Origin: Phycisphaerales bacterium
Lineage (GTDB): Bacteria > Planctomycetota > Phycisphaerae > Phycisphaerales > SM1A02
Assembly: GCA_022446905.1 (NCBI GenBank)
Contig: JAKVBT010000005.1
Span: forward strand, 370,506 to 434,505
DNA: 64,000 nt
Direction of reading: 5' to 3'
The notes beneath the pieces were generated by a model. The model was not told where the DNA came from. It saw only the letters and a list, made by a program, of their open reading frames with translations, and searched no databases. Below, one piece after another: positions 9,770 to 17,479 of this stretch. Within the stretch, counting starts at the first letter, position 1. Every line of letters begins with the position of its first letter. Both the position numbers and the translations under genes were made by a program.

Positions 9770-11039
9770 GGCAGAGTTCTCTGACCTGCTGACGCACTTC
9801 CTCGGTTGTTGATGCATCGCCCTGCGCGCCCATGACTCGGTCAAGCATGGATGCGATGGTTCGCATGTCATCTTCAAGCAGCCCACGGGTTGTGATGGCC
9901 GCCGTGCCCAGACGCAGGCCGCTAGTGACCATGGGTGGTCGTGGGTCATTGGGAATGCCGTTCTTATTGGTGATGATGCCAGCAGCTTCAAGCCACTGTT
10001 CGGCATCAGCGCCAGTCAAATCTGCATCGCGTGGTTGCAGGTCGACCAAAAGTAGGTGGTTGTCTGTGCCGCCAGTGCACAGTCGGTATCCCAGCGCCTG
10101 CAGGGCCTCGGCCAGTGCAGACGCATTGGCGACAACCTGTGTGGCATAGTTCTTGAAGGAGTCTTGAAGCGCTTCGCCAAAAGCCACTGCTTTGGCTGCG
10201 ATGACATGCATCAGTGGCCCCCCCTGGCTTCCAGGGAAGACCTTCCGATCCACCAGTTTGGCAATCTCAGGGTCATCACAGAGAATCAGACCGCCGCGTG
10301 GGCCGCGTAGTGTCTTGTGCGTTGTCGTGGTCACAATGTGCGCGTGGGGGAATGGAGATGCGTGGGCACCACCTGCCACAAGTCCAGCAATGTGCGCGAT
10401 GTCAGCCATCAGCACCGCGCCGACATCGTCGGCGATGGCTCTGAAACGCTCAAAGTCAATGGCTCTTGGATAGGCCGAGTAGCCGCAGATGATCATGTGC
10501 GGTTTGACTTCGCCAGCCCGCTGGGCAATGTGCTCGTAGTCAAGCAATTCTGAGTCAGGGTCAAGCTCATAGTCGTGAATCTCATAGAAGGTCCCTGAGA
10601 AGTTTGGCTTAAGGCCGTGGCTCAGATGGCCGCCGGACTTGATGGGTAGACTCAGTATTCGATCGCCCGGTTTGCACATCGCCATGAATGCAGCGACATT
10701 CGCGTTGGCGCCACTGTGCGGCTGCACATTTGCAAAGCGGCAGCCAAATAACTCTTTGGCTCGATCGCGTGCGAGATCCTCAATGACATCATGGTGTTCA
10801 CAGCCACCGTAATACCGTTTGGAGGGATAGCCCTCAGCGTACTTGTTGGTGAGCCATGAACCCATGGTGTGCATGACTGCCGGAGTGACATGGTTCTCTG
10901 AGGCAATCAGCTCCAGGGTGTCGGTTTGACGGGTGGCTTCAAGAGCCATGGCTGCAGCGACGCATGGGTCTTGCTTTTCAAGCAAGGTCAGCAGGTCGCG
11001 GGACATGGCATCGAGGGCGTCAGCTTGGGTGGTGTGCAT
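9747..11039 (-). CDS. glyA: Serine hydroxymethyltransferase
   Basis: PLP enzyme that converts serine and tetrahydrofolate to glycine and methylene-tetrahydrofolate, the main one-carbon source. 430 residues. The PLP lysine lies in VTTTTHKTLRGPRGG (about residue 240), and the N-terminal ELIASENHVTPAV and KYAEGYPSKRYYGG signatures are complete. The ogt reading frame overlaps its 3' end. The start is divergent from trmL, with 45 nt between the two ATGs. A folD homologue and folK occur later in the window, so several folate-pathway genes lie in this region, although not in one operon. Confidence 0.96.
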   Translation of the reverse strand: MHTTQADALDAMSRDLLTLLEKQDPCVAAAMALEATRQTDTLELIASENHVTPAVMHTMGSWLTNKYAEGYPSKRYYGGCEHHDVIEDLARDRAKELFGCRFANVQPHSGANANVAAFMAMCKPGDRILSLPIKSGGHLSHGLKPNFSGTFYEIHDYELDPDSELLDYEHIAQRAGEVKPHMIICGYSAYPRAIDFERFRAIADDVGAVLMADIAHIAGLVAGGAHASPFPHAHIVTTTTHKTLRGPRGGLILCDDPEIAKLVDRKVFPGSQGGPLMHVIAAKAVAFGEALQDSFKNYATQVVANASALAEALQALGYRLCTGGTDNHLLLVDLQPRDADLTGADAEQWLEAAGIITNKNGIPNDPRPPMVTSGLRLGTAAITTRGLLEDDMRTIASMLDRVMGAQGDASTTEEVRQQVRELCHAHPMPH

Positions 11040-11084
11040 CTTCAGATAGTACGTCCATCAGCACATGGGCGATATGGTGGCCAT

Positions 11085-11573
11085 ATGCCAGAACCACCTT
11101 TCCATATTGTGCTGGTGCAGCCGGAGATCCCCAACAATACGGGGACGATTGGTCGGACCGCAGCAGCCACGGGTTGTCGATTGCATGTGGTTCATCCAAT
11201 TGGATTCTCGATGGATCAGAAGGCCCGTCGACGCGCTGGTCTGGACTACTGGGATCAAGTGGACTGTCGCCAACACGAGAGTTGGGATGCCTTTCTTGAG
11301 CGTGAATCGCCAGCGCGTGGCTGGGCCCTGACGGCGCGATCTGATCATCCTGTCTGGTCTGCCCAGATGCGACGCGGTGACTACCTGCTCTTTGGCGGGG
11401 AGTCATCGGGCCTGCCGCCGGAAATCGTCCAGTGGGCTGTGTCCACCTGGGGCCCGTCGAGCGTGGTGGGCTTACCCATGGCCTCAGGCCTGCGAAGCCT
11501 CAATCTTGCATGTGCTGCCACAGCAGTGGCCTATGAGGGACTTCGTCAACTTGCGTTTTCTGAGCATGTTTGA
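11085..11573 (+). CDS. trmL: tRNA (cytidine(34)-2'-O)-methyltransferase, SPOUT family
   Basis: SPOUT methyltransferase that modifies the wobble nucleotide of certain leucine tRNAs. With the start at ATG 11085 (MPEPPFHIVLVQPEIPNN) it has 162 residues, typical for TrmL. The knot motifs are visible: PEIPNNTGTIGRTAAATG, LLFGGESSGLP and PMASGLRSLNLACA. The track start at 10926 adds 53 residues with no family similarity, lying antisense to the 5' part of glyA. It is divergent from glyA, and the next gene starts about 84 nt downstream. Confidence 0.9.
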   Translation: MPEPPFHIVLVQPEIPNNTGTIGRTAAATGCRLHVVHPIGFSMDQKARRRAGLDYWDQVDCRQHESWDAFLERESPARGWALTARSDHPVWSAQMRRGDYLLFGGESSGLPPEIVQWAVSTWGPSSVVGLPMASGLRSLNLACAATAVAYEGLRQLAFSEHV

Positions 11574-11657
11574 GGGTATCGCTATAGTGGAGGGCTTCCC
11601 GGCGTGCGGCAGTAGGACCGTCGATGCTCGGGGCAGATCGAAGGGAAGTTGAACGAG

Positions 11658-13709
11658 ATGGCTTACAAGACTGACGACATTCGCAACCTTGCTTTGCTTG
11701 GAACTTCGGCAGCTGGCAAGACCACACTCGCAGAGGCCATGTTGGTGGCCGCGGGTGTCATTGGTCGTGCCGGCAAGGTGGAGGACGGCAATACCGTCAG
11801 TGATTGGGATGAACTCGAGAAGCAGTTCGGCCACAGTATCGACAGTTCACTGCTGCACCTTGATCACGCCGGTTGTCATCTGAATGTCATCGATACGCCG
11901 GGGCGTGGTGACTTCATCGGCAAGGCTATTGGTGCGATGCCTGCAGTAGAAACCATGGTTGTGGTGCTTGATGCGGCCTCTGGAATCGGCCCGGTTGCGC
12001 GGCGGGTGATGAAACTTGGGGCTGAGCGGAATCTCCCGCGGGCCATCGTCATCAACAAGATTGATGCTGGTGGTGATATTGGTGGCTTCTTGGATGCCAT
12101 ACGTGAGACCTTCGGTAGCGAGTGCTGTCCTATCAACCTGCCGGCAGATGGCGGGGCTGGGGTTATTCGTTGTTTCCAGGAAACAGAGGGCGACTCAGAT
12201 CTTGGAAGTGTGGCTGACTTCCATACGCAGTTGGTTGATCAGATTGTTGAAGTCGATGAGGCCTTGATGGAGAAGTACCTCGAAGAAGGCGAGGTTGCCC
12301 CGGACGAACTTCTTGCTCCCTTCCGTCGTGCCATGCGGGAAGGCCACCTCATTCCGGTGTGCTTCACTTCGGCCCGCGAGAACGTCGGTGTAACTGAATT
12401 GATGGATCAGATTGCCCGCTTGTTCCCGAATCCAGCCGAGGGTAATGCCCGTCCATTTGAGCGGATCTCTGGGGATGACCGGTCAGATGCAGAGGTCGTT
12501 GCTGATGACTCCGTGACCCCCGTGGCCCACGTATTCAAGGTCGCTTCGGATCCATTCGTCGGCAAGTTGTGCTGTTTCCGAGTCCATCAGGGAACATTTG
12601 ATTCGGGGACGAATCCGAAGGTGGGTGATAGCAAGAAGGGTGTCCGCCTCAGCCACCTGTTCCGAGTACGAGGCAAGGAAACTGAGGAGCTCAGTAAGGC
12701 CATTCCTGGAGATATCGTAGCTGTGTCGAAGGTTGAGGAGATCCAGTACGACGACACCTTGCATCTTGAGGGCAATGGTCATCTCGCACTGCGGTCCATT
12801 ACCTTGCCTCGTCCCATGTTTGGGCTGGCCATTGAGACCACGACCAAGGGTGCTGAGGCCAAACTCGGCGATGCCATCACGAAGATGACGATGGAAGACC
12901 CGACGCTTGAACTAGAGCGCAACACGGTGACTCATGAGCAGGTGCTCCGGGGTATCGGTGAGTTGCACCTCCGCGCCAAATTGCAAATGCTGAAGGACCG
13001 ATACGGGATCGAGGTTGATACCCGTCCTCCGAAAGTGGCCTACAAAGAGACAATTACCGGTCAGGCTGAGGGACATCATCGGCACAAGAAGCAGTCGGGT
13101 GGCAGCGGTCAGTTTGGCGAAGTCTTCCTACGGATCGAGCCCGTAGAAGAGAGCAATGAAGAGCTGGTCAATGGGCTGATGTTTGTTGATGACACCTTTG
13201 GCGGCAGTGTTCCCAAGCAGTTCCTGCCAGCGATTGAAAAAGGTGTTCGTCAGGTGATGCAAGAAGGTGCTATTGCTGGGTATCCGATTCAAAACATCAA
13301 GGTTGCTGTGTATGACGGAAAGCATCACCCTGTGGATTCCAAGGAAGTCGCATTTGTGACCGCTGGTAAGCGTGCCTTCATTGATGCGATCAAGAAGGCC
13401 CATCCGGTCCTGCTTGAGCCATTTGTGAAGTTGGAGATCACCATTCCATCTGATGCGATTGGTGATATTTCCTCCGATATCTCGGGTCGACGCGGTCGTA
13501 TTCAGGGCACTGACATGATGCCCGGCAATCAGGCGGTTGTCTTTGCTGAAGCCCCGTTGTCTGAAATGATGACCTACGCCAACCAACTCAAGTCCATTAC
13601 AGGCGGTGCTGGCAGTTTTGCCATGGAGTACTCCCATGACGAGACAACGCCGCCCAATGTTCAGGCGGATGTGGTGGCGGCCTTCAAGCCGCATGTCTCT
13701 GACGACTGA
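11658..13709 (+). CDS. Elongation factor G-2-like translational GTPase
   Basis: 683 residues with the complete EF-G domain plan: GTPase domain, domain II, III (RGIGELHLRAKLQ), IV (YDGKHHPVDSKEVAF) and V. Unlike canonical EF-G, G1 reads GTSAAGKT (residues 15-22), switch I lacks the RGITI motif, and G3 reads DTPGRGDF (79-86), with Arg where canonical EF-G and EF-Tu have the catalytic His. G4 (VINKID) is intact. These features place it in the EF-G-2 paralogue group rather than the main translocase, so a second, canonical fusA is expected elsewhere. The start is the ATG at 11658. The track start is a TTG three codons upstream. Confidence 0.85.
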   Translation: MAYKTDDIRNLALLGTSAAGKTTLAEAMLVAAGVIGRAGKVEDGNTVSDWDELEKQFGHSIDSSLLHLDHAGCHLNVIDTPGRGDFIGKAIGAMPAVETMVVVLDAASGIGPVARRVMKLGAERNLPRAIVINKIDAGGDIGGFLDAIRETFGSECCPINLPADGGAGVIRCFQETEGDSDLGSVADFHTQLVDQIVEVDEALMEKYLEEGEVAPDELLAPFRRAMREGHLIPVCFTSARENVGVTELMDQIARLFPNPAEGNARPFERISGDDRSDAEVVADDSVTPVAHVFKVASDPFVGKLCCFRVHQGTFDSGTNPKVGDSKKGVRLSHLFRVRGKETEELSKAIPGDIVAVSKVEEIQYDDTLHLEGNGHLALRSITLPRPMFGLAIETTTKGAEAKLGDAITKMTMEDPTLELERNTVTHEQVLRGIGELHLRAKLQMLKDRYGIEVDTRPPKVAYKETITGQAEGHHRHKKQSGGSGQFGEVFLRIEPVEESNEELVNGLMFVDDTFGGSVPKQFLPAIEKGVRQVMQEGAIAGYPIQNIKVAVYDGKHHPVDSKEVAFVTAGKRAFIDAIKKAHPVLLEPFVKLEITIPSDAIGDISSDISGRRGRIQGTDMMPGNQAVVFAEAPLSEMMTYANQLKSITGGAGSFAMEYSHDETTPPNVQADVVAAFKPHVSDD

Positions 13710-13746
13710 GAACGCTGGTCAAATCGAATCGGCTATCCTGCCGGGC

Positions 13747-14115
13747 ATGCTGATACGAGCATGTGATCCACAGGCCACCAGTCCCGTGACGATGGCGGGA
13801 GCAGACGGTGTCTCGATGCAGGTCATGGTCGGTCAGCAGGATCGGGCTCCAAACTTTGCCATGCGGCACTTTGTGGTTGGGCCTGGTGGTCACACGCCGC
13901 GTCACGAACATCCTTACGAACATGAGGTCTACATTGTGGAAGGCAATTTCGAAGTCTTCTGCGATGGGCAAACGCAGTCTGTCAAGGCTGGAGATGTGCT
14001 GATGGTGCCAAGTAATGTCACCCATCAGTTCGTGAACACGGGGTCTGGGGCGGGACGATTCCTGTGCATGGTGCCGATGGCATCGGACTGTGGCCAAGAG
14101 GTCCCAGGAACTTGA
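13747..14115 (+). CDS. Cupin-fold protein
   Basis: Small single-domain cupin of about 122 residues. The metal-site signature GGHTPRHEHPYEHEVYIVEG gives the three His and the Glu of motif 1. The second motif, GDVLMVPSNVTHQFVNTG, supplies the last His. Such proteins may be enzymes, sugar binders or sensors, and the sequence does not say which. I start it at ATG 13747 (MLIRACDPQ). Upstream in-frame codons overlap the EF-G-like gene and lack family similarity. It ends 17 nt before the TTG of the HEAT-repeat gene and is probably in the same transcription unit. Confidence 0.78.
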   Translation: MLIRACDPQATSPVTMAGADGVSMQVMVGQQDRAPNFAMRHFVVGPGGHTPRHEHPYEHEVYIVEGNFEVFCDGQTQSVKAGDVLMVPSNVTHQFVNTGSGAGRFLCMVPMASDCGQEVPGT

Positions 14116-14132
14116 AGCCTCAGGGATCAATC

Positions 14133-14993
14133 TTGAACCGATATGCGGGCATCTGTGTGATGGTCACCATGTTGTCATCTAGTTGTGTCATGGATGATCT
14201 CAATGACATCGGGCGGGTGTTTGAGACTCCTACGCCCGGGGAGGCCGCCCGTTGGGCACTTGACACGCATGATGTGAACAAGCGACGTGAGGGCATCGTC
14301 TTGTTGTCAACGGCTTCGTTTGGCGGCGCCGAGCCCTATCTCAAGTTGTATCGCATGTCTGTCGAGGATGATGACAACCCACTTGTCAAATCTGCGGCGA
14401 TTGCTGCCTTGGCTCGGCATGGATCGCCCGAGGATGCGCTTTTGATTGCGCCTTGGTGCGAACAGAAAGTGACTGAGAGTGTCACCATTCGCTGGGCAGC
14501 GGTGCAGGGCTTGCAGCGTCTCCATAATCGGGATGTGGTTCCTGTACTCATTCGCGTGGCCCGAGACTGGTCCGAGCAAGCTGAAGTGCGTAGCGCCGCT
14601 TGTGTCGCCATGGGTCAGTACCCCGAAGATCGCGTGGTGCAGGCGCTCATTGACGTGCTTGATGCCCGGGAACTGGCAATCAATTCAGATGCAGCCGAGG
14701 CGCTGTCAGAACTGACCGGGCAGGATTTCGGGTTTGATCTTGTGGCGTGGCAGGCCTGGTACGAAGAGACTTTGAAACAGTCCAAGAGCCCGTTTGCAGC
14801 TCAGCGGTCATACACCTATCCGACCTACTCGCGTGACAAGGTCTGGTGGGAGCACATCGCTTTCTGGCTAGATGAACAGTACGAGCCGAGTTTGCAGCCG
14901 ATCGGCCTGCGTTCAGATGATCAGCGACGCACGTGGGATGACTTTGACGGTGGGGCCACGACCGATTCGCCGGGCGCCGCCGGCGATGGCTAA
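14133..14993 (+). CDS. HEAT-repeat lipoprotein
   Basis: About 286 residues. With a TTG start at 14133, preceded by AGGGA 7 nt away, the protein begins with a basic-hydrophobic signal and a lipobox, CVMVTMLSSSC, so it should be a lipid-anchored envelope protein. The rest is helical repeat sequence of the HEAT/PBS type, for example PLVKSAAIAALARHGSPEDA and AEVRSAACVAMGQYPEDRVV, roughly residues 65-200. This points to a scaffold or binding role rather than catalysis. Its last 8 bases overlap the start of the MATE gene. I cannot name a specific partner. Confidence 0.78.
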   Translation: MNRYAGICVMVTMLSSSCVMDDLNDIGRVFETPTPGEAARWALDTHDVNKRREGIVLLSTASFGGAEPYLKLYRMSVEDDDNPLVKSAAIAALARHGSPEDALLIAPWCEQKVTESVTIRWAAVQGLQRLHNRDVVPVLIRVARDWSEQAEVRSAACVAMGQYPEDRVVQALIDVLDARELAINSDAAEALSELTGQDFGFDLVAWQAWYEETLKQSKSPFAAQRSYTYPTYSRDKVWWEHIAFWLDEQYEPSLQPIGLRSDDQRRTWDDFDGGATTDSPGAAGDG

Positions 14994-16566
14994 TACAAAA
15001 ACGCCTGATCCAGACTCTCAGTCCTCTGCTGTACATGCTGAGGATGGTCAGATAGCGGCCGGGCCGCTTGCAGGGCGGTCATTGATTGCGGCCATCTTGA
15101 TCGTTGGATTGCCAGTGCTCTTTCAGAATCTCATGGGCGCTTGCGTAGGCTTATTTGACAAGATGCTGGTGGGGGGCCTTTCAGAGGAGACGATTGTCCC
15201 GGCGATGGACGGTCTGGGCATTGGCTCCTATGTGACGTGGCTGATGGCGATCGCCATGAGTGGACTTGGCATTGGAGGGCAGGCCATCATCGCGCGGGCG
15301 ATTGGTCGTGGTGATGTTCGCGAAGGTGGGCTGGCCTTGGCTCAAGCGATGCTCTTATCCCTGCTTTGGGGGGTGTTGGTTGGCGGCCTGATCTGGGTGC
15401 TGGCCCCAATGTTGGCGACGCTCTGCGGCTTAACAGGTGCTTCAAGTGCGTACTGCACGGACTACGTGCGCATGGTCATTCTGTCACTGCCGTTTACTGG
15501 AATCGTGATGGTTGGGGCGATGTGTATGGCAGGCGCAGGAGAAACGCTCCGTCCTGCGGTGATTTCAATATTTGTGAACATCGTGAATGTGGTTGGCTCC
15601 TGGTGGTTGTCTGGAGCGATGTTCCGGATTGGTTCCTGGGAGGTGCAGAGTGAATGGCAATTCGACTTTGATATTGTCGGAATTGCTGCGGGGACTGCAT
15701 TGGGATGGTTGGTTGGGGGTGTGCTCACTCTCATGGTGCTCTTCAGGGGGATCAAAGATCTTCGGCTCGAACTACAGCTGATCGAACCTGTACGTCAGAT
15801 GATCAAACGGATCATTCGCGTGGGACTGCCGAACTTTTTTGAAGGCATGTCCATGTGGGGGGCCAATCTCGTTGTACTTGTGATGATCGGCTGGGTGGCC
15901 TATCGGCAGCGTGGCGGCACTTCGGAGATGGCGGGCGTTGAGCAGGGCACTGCACTGCCGTCAGCACTTGGCAGTGAATCCATGATGGCGGTCGATGTCA
16001 GCGGTGTTGAGTCAGCCAATGTGGTGGAGGGTCTCGCAGGGGCGCACATCATTGCTGTGCAGTGGGAGTCGTTCAGTTTTCTGCCCGGCTTTGCGATTGG
16101 CACGGCAGCAGCTGCAATTGCTGGTCAGTATGTGGGGGCTGGCAATATTCGCATGGCCAAACATGCGGTGTGGGTCTGCACGGGCATTGGCGTGTTGCTG
16201 ATGGGGCTCATCGGCCTGGTGTACATCTTTGCAGGCAGGCCAATGACAGCGATGATCAGCGATGAGCCACTGTTCATGGAGATCGTTCCAGAATTGCTAC
16301 TAATCTGTGGGGTTACTCAGGTGTTTTTTGCAGTAGCGATGGTCGTTCGACAGGCCCTTCGTGGTGTGGGCGACACGACGTGGACATTCATCATTACTAC
16401 TGGAAGCAGTTATGGCATCCGGCTGCCCATTGCGTGGTATCTCGGGGTTCATCTTGAAATGGGCTTGCCCGGCATCTGGATCGGTTTGTGTGGCGAACTG
16501 GGTATCCGCGCGTTGTTGTTTGTCGCGCGTTTCCTGCACGGTGGTTGGGCGACACGCCAGGTGTGA
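14986..16566 (+). CDS. MATE family multidrug/cation antiporter
   Basis: About 526 residues with twelve expected helices in two homologous halves, the plan of MATE exporters that use Na+ or H+ gradients. Family-like segments are NLMGACVGLFDKMLVGG in helix 1-2 and SMWGANLVVLVMIGW at the start of the second half. Between helices 7 and 8 (about residues 306-350) there is an unusually long polar insert, RQRGGTSEMAGVEQG and following, absent from standard MATE proteins. ATG 14986 lies inside the HEAT gene stop region (ATGGCTAA), so translation is coupled. The substrate is unknown. Confidence 0.85.
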   Translation: MANTKTPDPDSQSSAVHAEDGQIAAGPLAGRSLIAAILIVGLPVLFQNLMGACVGLFDKMLVGGLSEETIVPAMDGLGIGSYVTWLMAIAMSGLGIGGQAIIARAIGRGDVREGGLALAQAMLLSLLWGVLVGGLIWVLAPMLATLCGLTGASSAYCTDYVRMVILSLPFTGIVMVGAMCMAGAGETLRPAVISIFVNIVNVVGSWWLSGAMFRIGSWEVQSEWQFDFDIVGIAAGTALGWLVGGVLTLMVLFRGIKDLRLELQLIEPVRQMIKRIIRVGLPNFFEGMSMWGANLVVLVMIGWVAYRQRGGTSEMAGVEQGTALPSALGSESMMAVDVSGVESANVVEGLAGAHIIAVQWESFSFLPGFAIGTAAAAIAGQYVGAGNIRMAKHAVWVCTGIGVLLMGLIGLVYIFAGRPMTAMISDEPLFMEIVPELLLICGVTQVFFAVAMVVRQALRGVGDTTWTFIITTGSSYGIRLPIAWYLGVHLEMGLPGIWIGLCGELGIRALLFVARFLHGGWATRQV

Positions 16567-16593
16567 TGAACTTGCAGTAGATCCTGAAGTGGA

Positions 16594-17256
16594 TCAGTCA
16601 ACTGGTGAGGTGTCTGGCATTTCTTCGGGAGCTTCTGTCTTCGCTTGCGCTTCCGCTGCTGCTTTGGCTTGGGCTTGGGCTGCCTTGATGCGGTCAACCT
16701 TGCTCTTATCCGGGGACAGAATCAGGGTCATTCGGCGGCCTGCCATGCGTGGTGGCATATCAACCTTGGATATGTCCGCGAGGTTTTCGATGACTGATGC
16801 CATGCGTTCGTTGCCGCGTTCCTTGTGAAGCATTTCTCGGCCACGGAAGTTTTGGACGATTTGCACCTTGTGTCCATCCATCAGGAACTTGCGGGCCTGA
16901 GCCATGCGGATGCCGATGTCGTGTGGGTCAATCTTCATGGATCGCCCAAGACGCACTTCCTTCATCTCGGCAGTTTTCGATTTTGCGCGGTTTGACTTTT
17001 CCTTTTTCGACTGTTCGTACCGATATTTGCCGAAGTCCAGTATCCGACAGACTGGGGGATCTGCCTCTGGCGACACTTCGACCAGATCGAGACCGGCTTG
17101 TTGGGCTAATTGCAGCGCTTCGGGGACATCGACAACCCCAACCATTTCCTCGTTCTGGTCAATCAGACGAATGGGGGAGCGGCGGATTTGGTCATTGATG
17201 CGCGGCAGGCGTCTCTGGTTTTCCTGCGGTCGTAGGTAGCGGCGTCGGCGGGCGAT
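16594..17256 (-). CDS. infC: Translation initiation factor IF-3 with AUC start codon
   Basis: IF-3 prevents premature subunit joining and checks the start codon. The track starts at an internal ATG (17145), which would remove the conserved N-terminal sequence. Extending the frame upstream gives RINDQIRRSPIRLIDQNEEM, the expected IF-3 N-domain, back to an ATC at 17256 with AGGAG 8 nt before it. A TGA lies two codons upstream in frame, and no ATG, GTG or TTG lies between. The start is therefore AUC, as known for infC of some bacteria, allowing autoregulation by IF-3. 220 residues, ending in an Ala/Gln/Glu-rich tail. It follows thrS, the classical neighbour. Confidence 0.92.
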   Translation of the reverse strand: MARRRRYLRPQENQRRLPRINDQIRRSPIRLIDQNEEMVGVVDVPEALQLAQQAGLDLVEVSPEADPPVCRILDFGKYRYEQSKKEKSNRAKSKTAEMKEVRLGRSMKIDPHDIGIRMAQARKFLMDGHKVQIVQNFRGREMLHKERGNERMASVIENLADISKVDMPPRMAGRRMTLILSPDKSKVDRIKAAQAQAKAAAEAQAKTEAPEEMPDTSPVD

Positions 17257-17269
17257 AAGTCAATCTCCT
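17254..17269 (-). promoter_or_regulatory. infC ribosome binding site and AUC start codon
   Basis: On the minus strand AGGAG (17265-17269) is followed by 8 nt and then ATC (17254-17256). It is the only well-placed ribosome binding site for the full IF-3 N-terminal domain. Non-AUG starts in infC are discriminated against by IF-3 itself, so this site is the likely point of autogenous control. Confidence 0.82.
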
Positions 17270-17415
17270 GAGAATGGTCAAGCCACGACGGCATCGGCCT
17301 CGTGGGTCGGGCAGTAGTCTTTTTGTGAGTGGAGCAGAAAGTTGCGGTGATTCATGCGTCAGAATCATCGAAAGATCGTGTCATGTTGACATCGGTCATG
17401 CAGTAGTGCTCCGGC

Positions 17416-17432
17416 CGGTGGTCCTTCCACCG
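17416..17432. other. Hairpin in the thrS-infC spacer
   Basis: CGGTGG and CCACCG form a 6-bp stem around the 5-nt loop TCCTT. It lies in the 223-nt spacer between thrS and infC. There is no T-run on either side, so it is not a classical intrinsic terminator. It may be a processing or attenuation element in the infC leader. Confidence 0.35.
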
Positions 17433-17479
17433 TGATGCCCCACTGTACATCCGGACTCGGCTGTGATCAAGGAAGGTCT

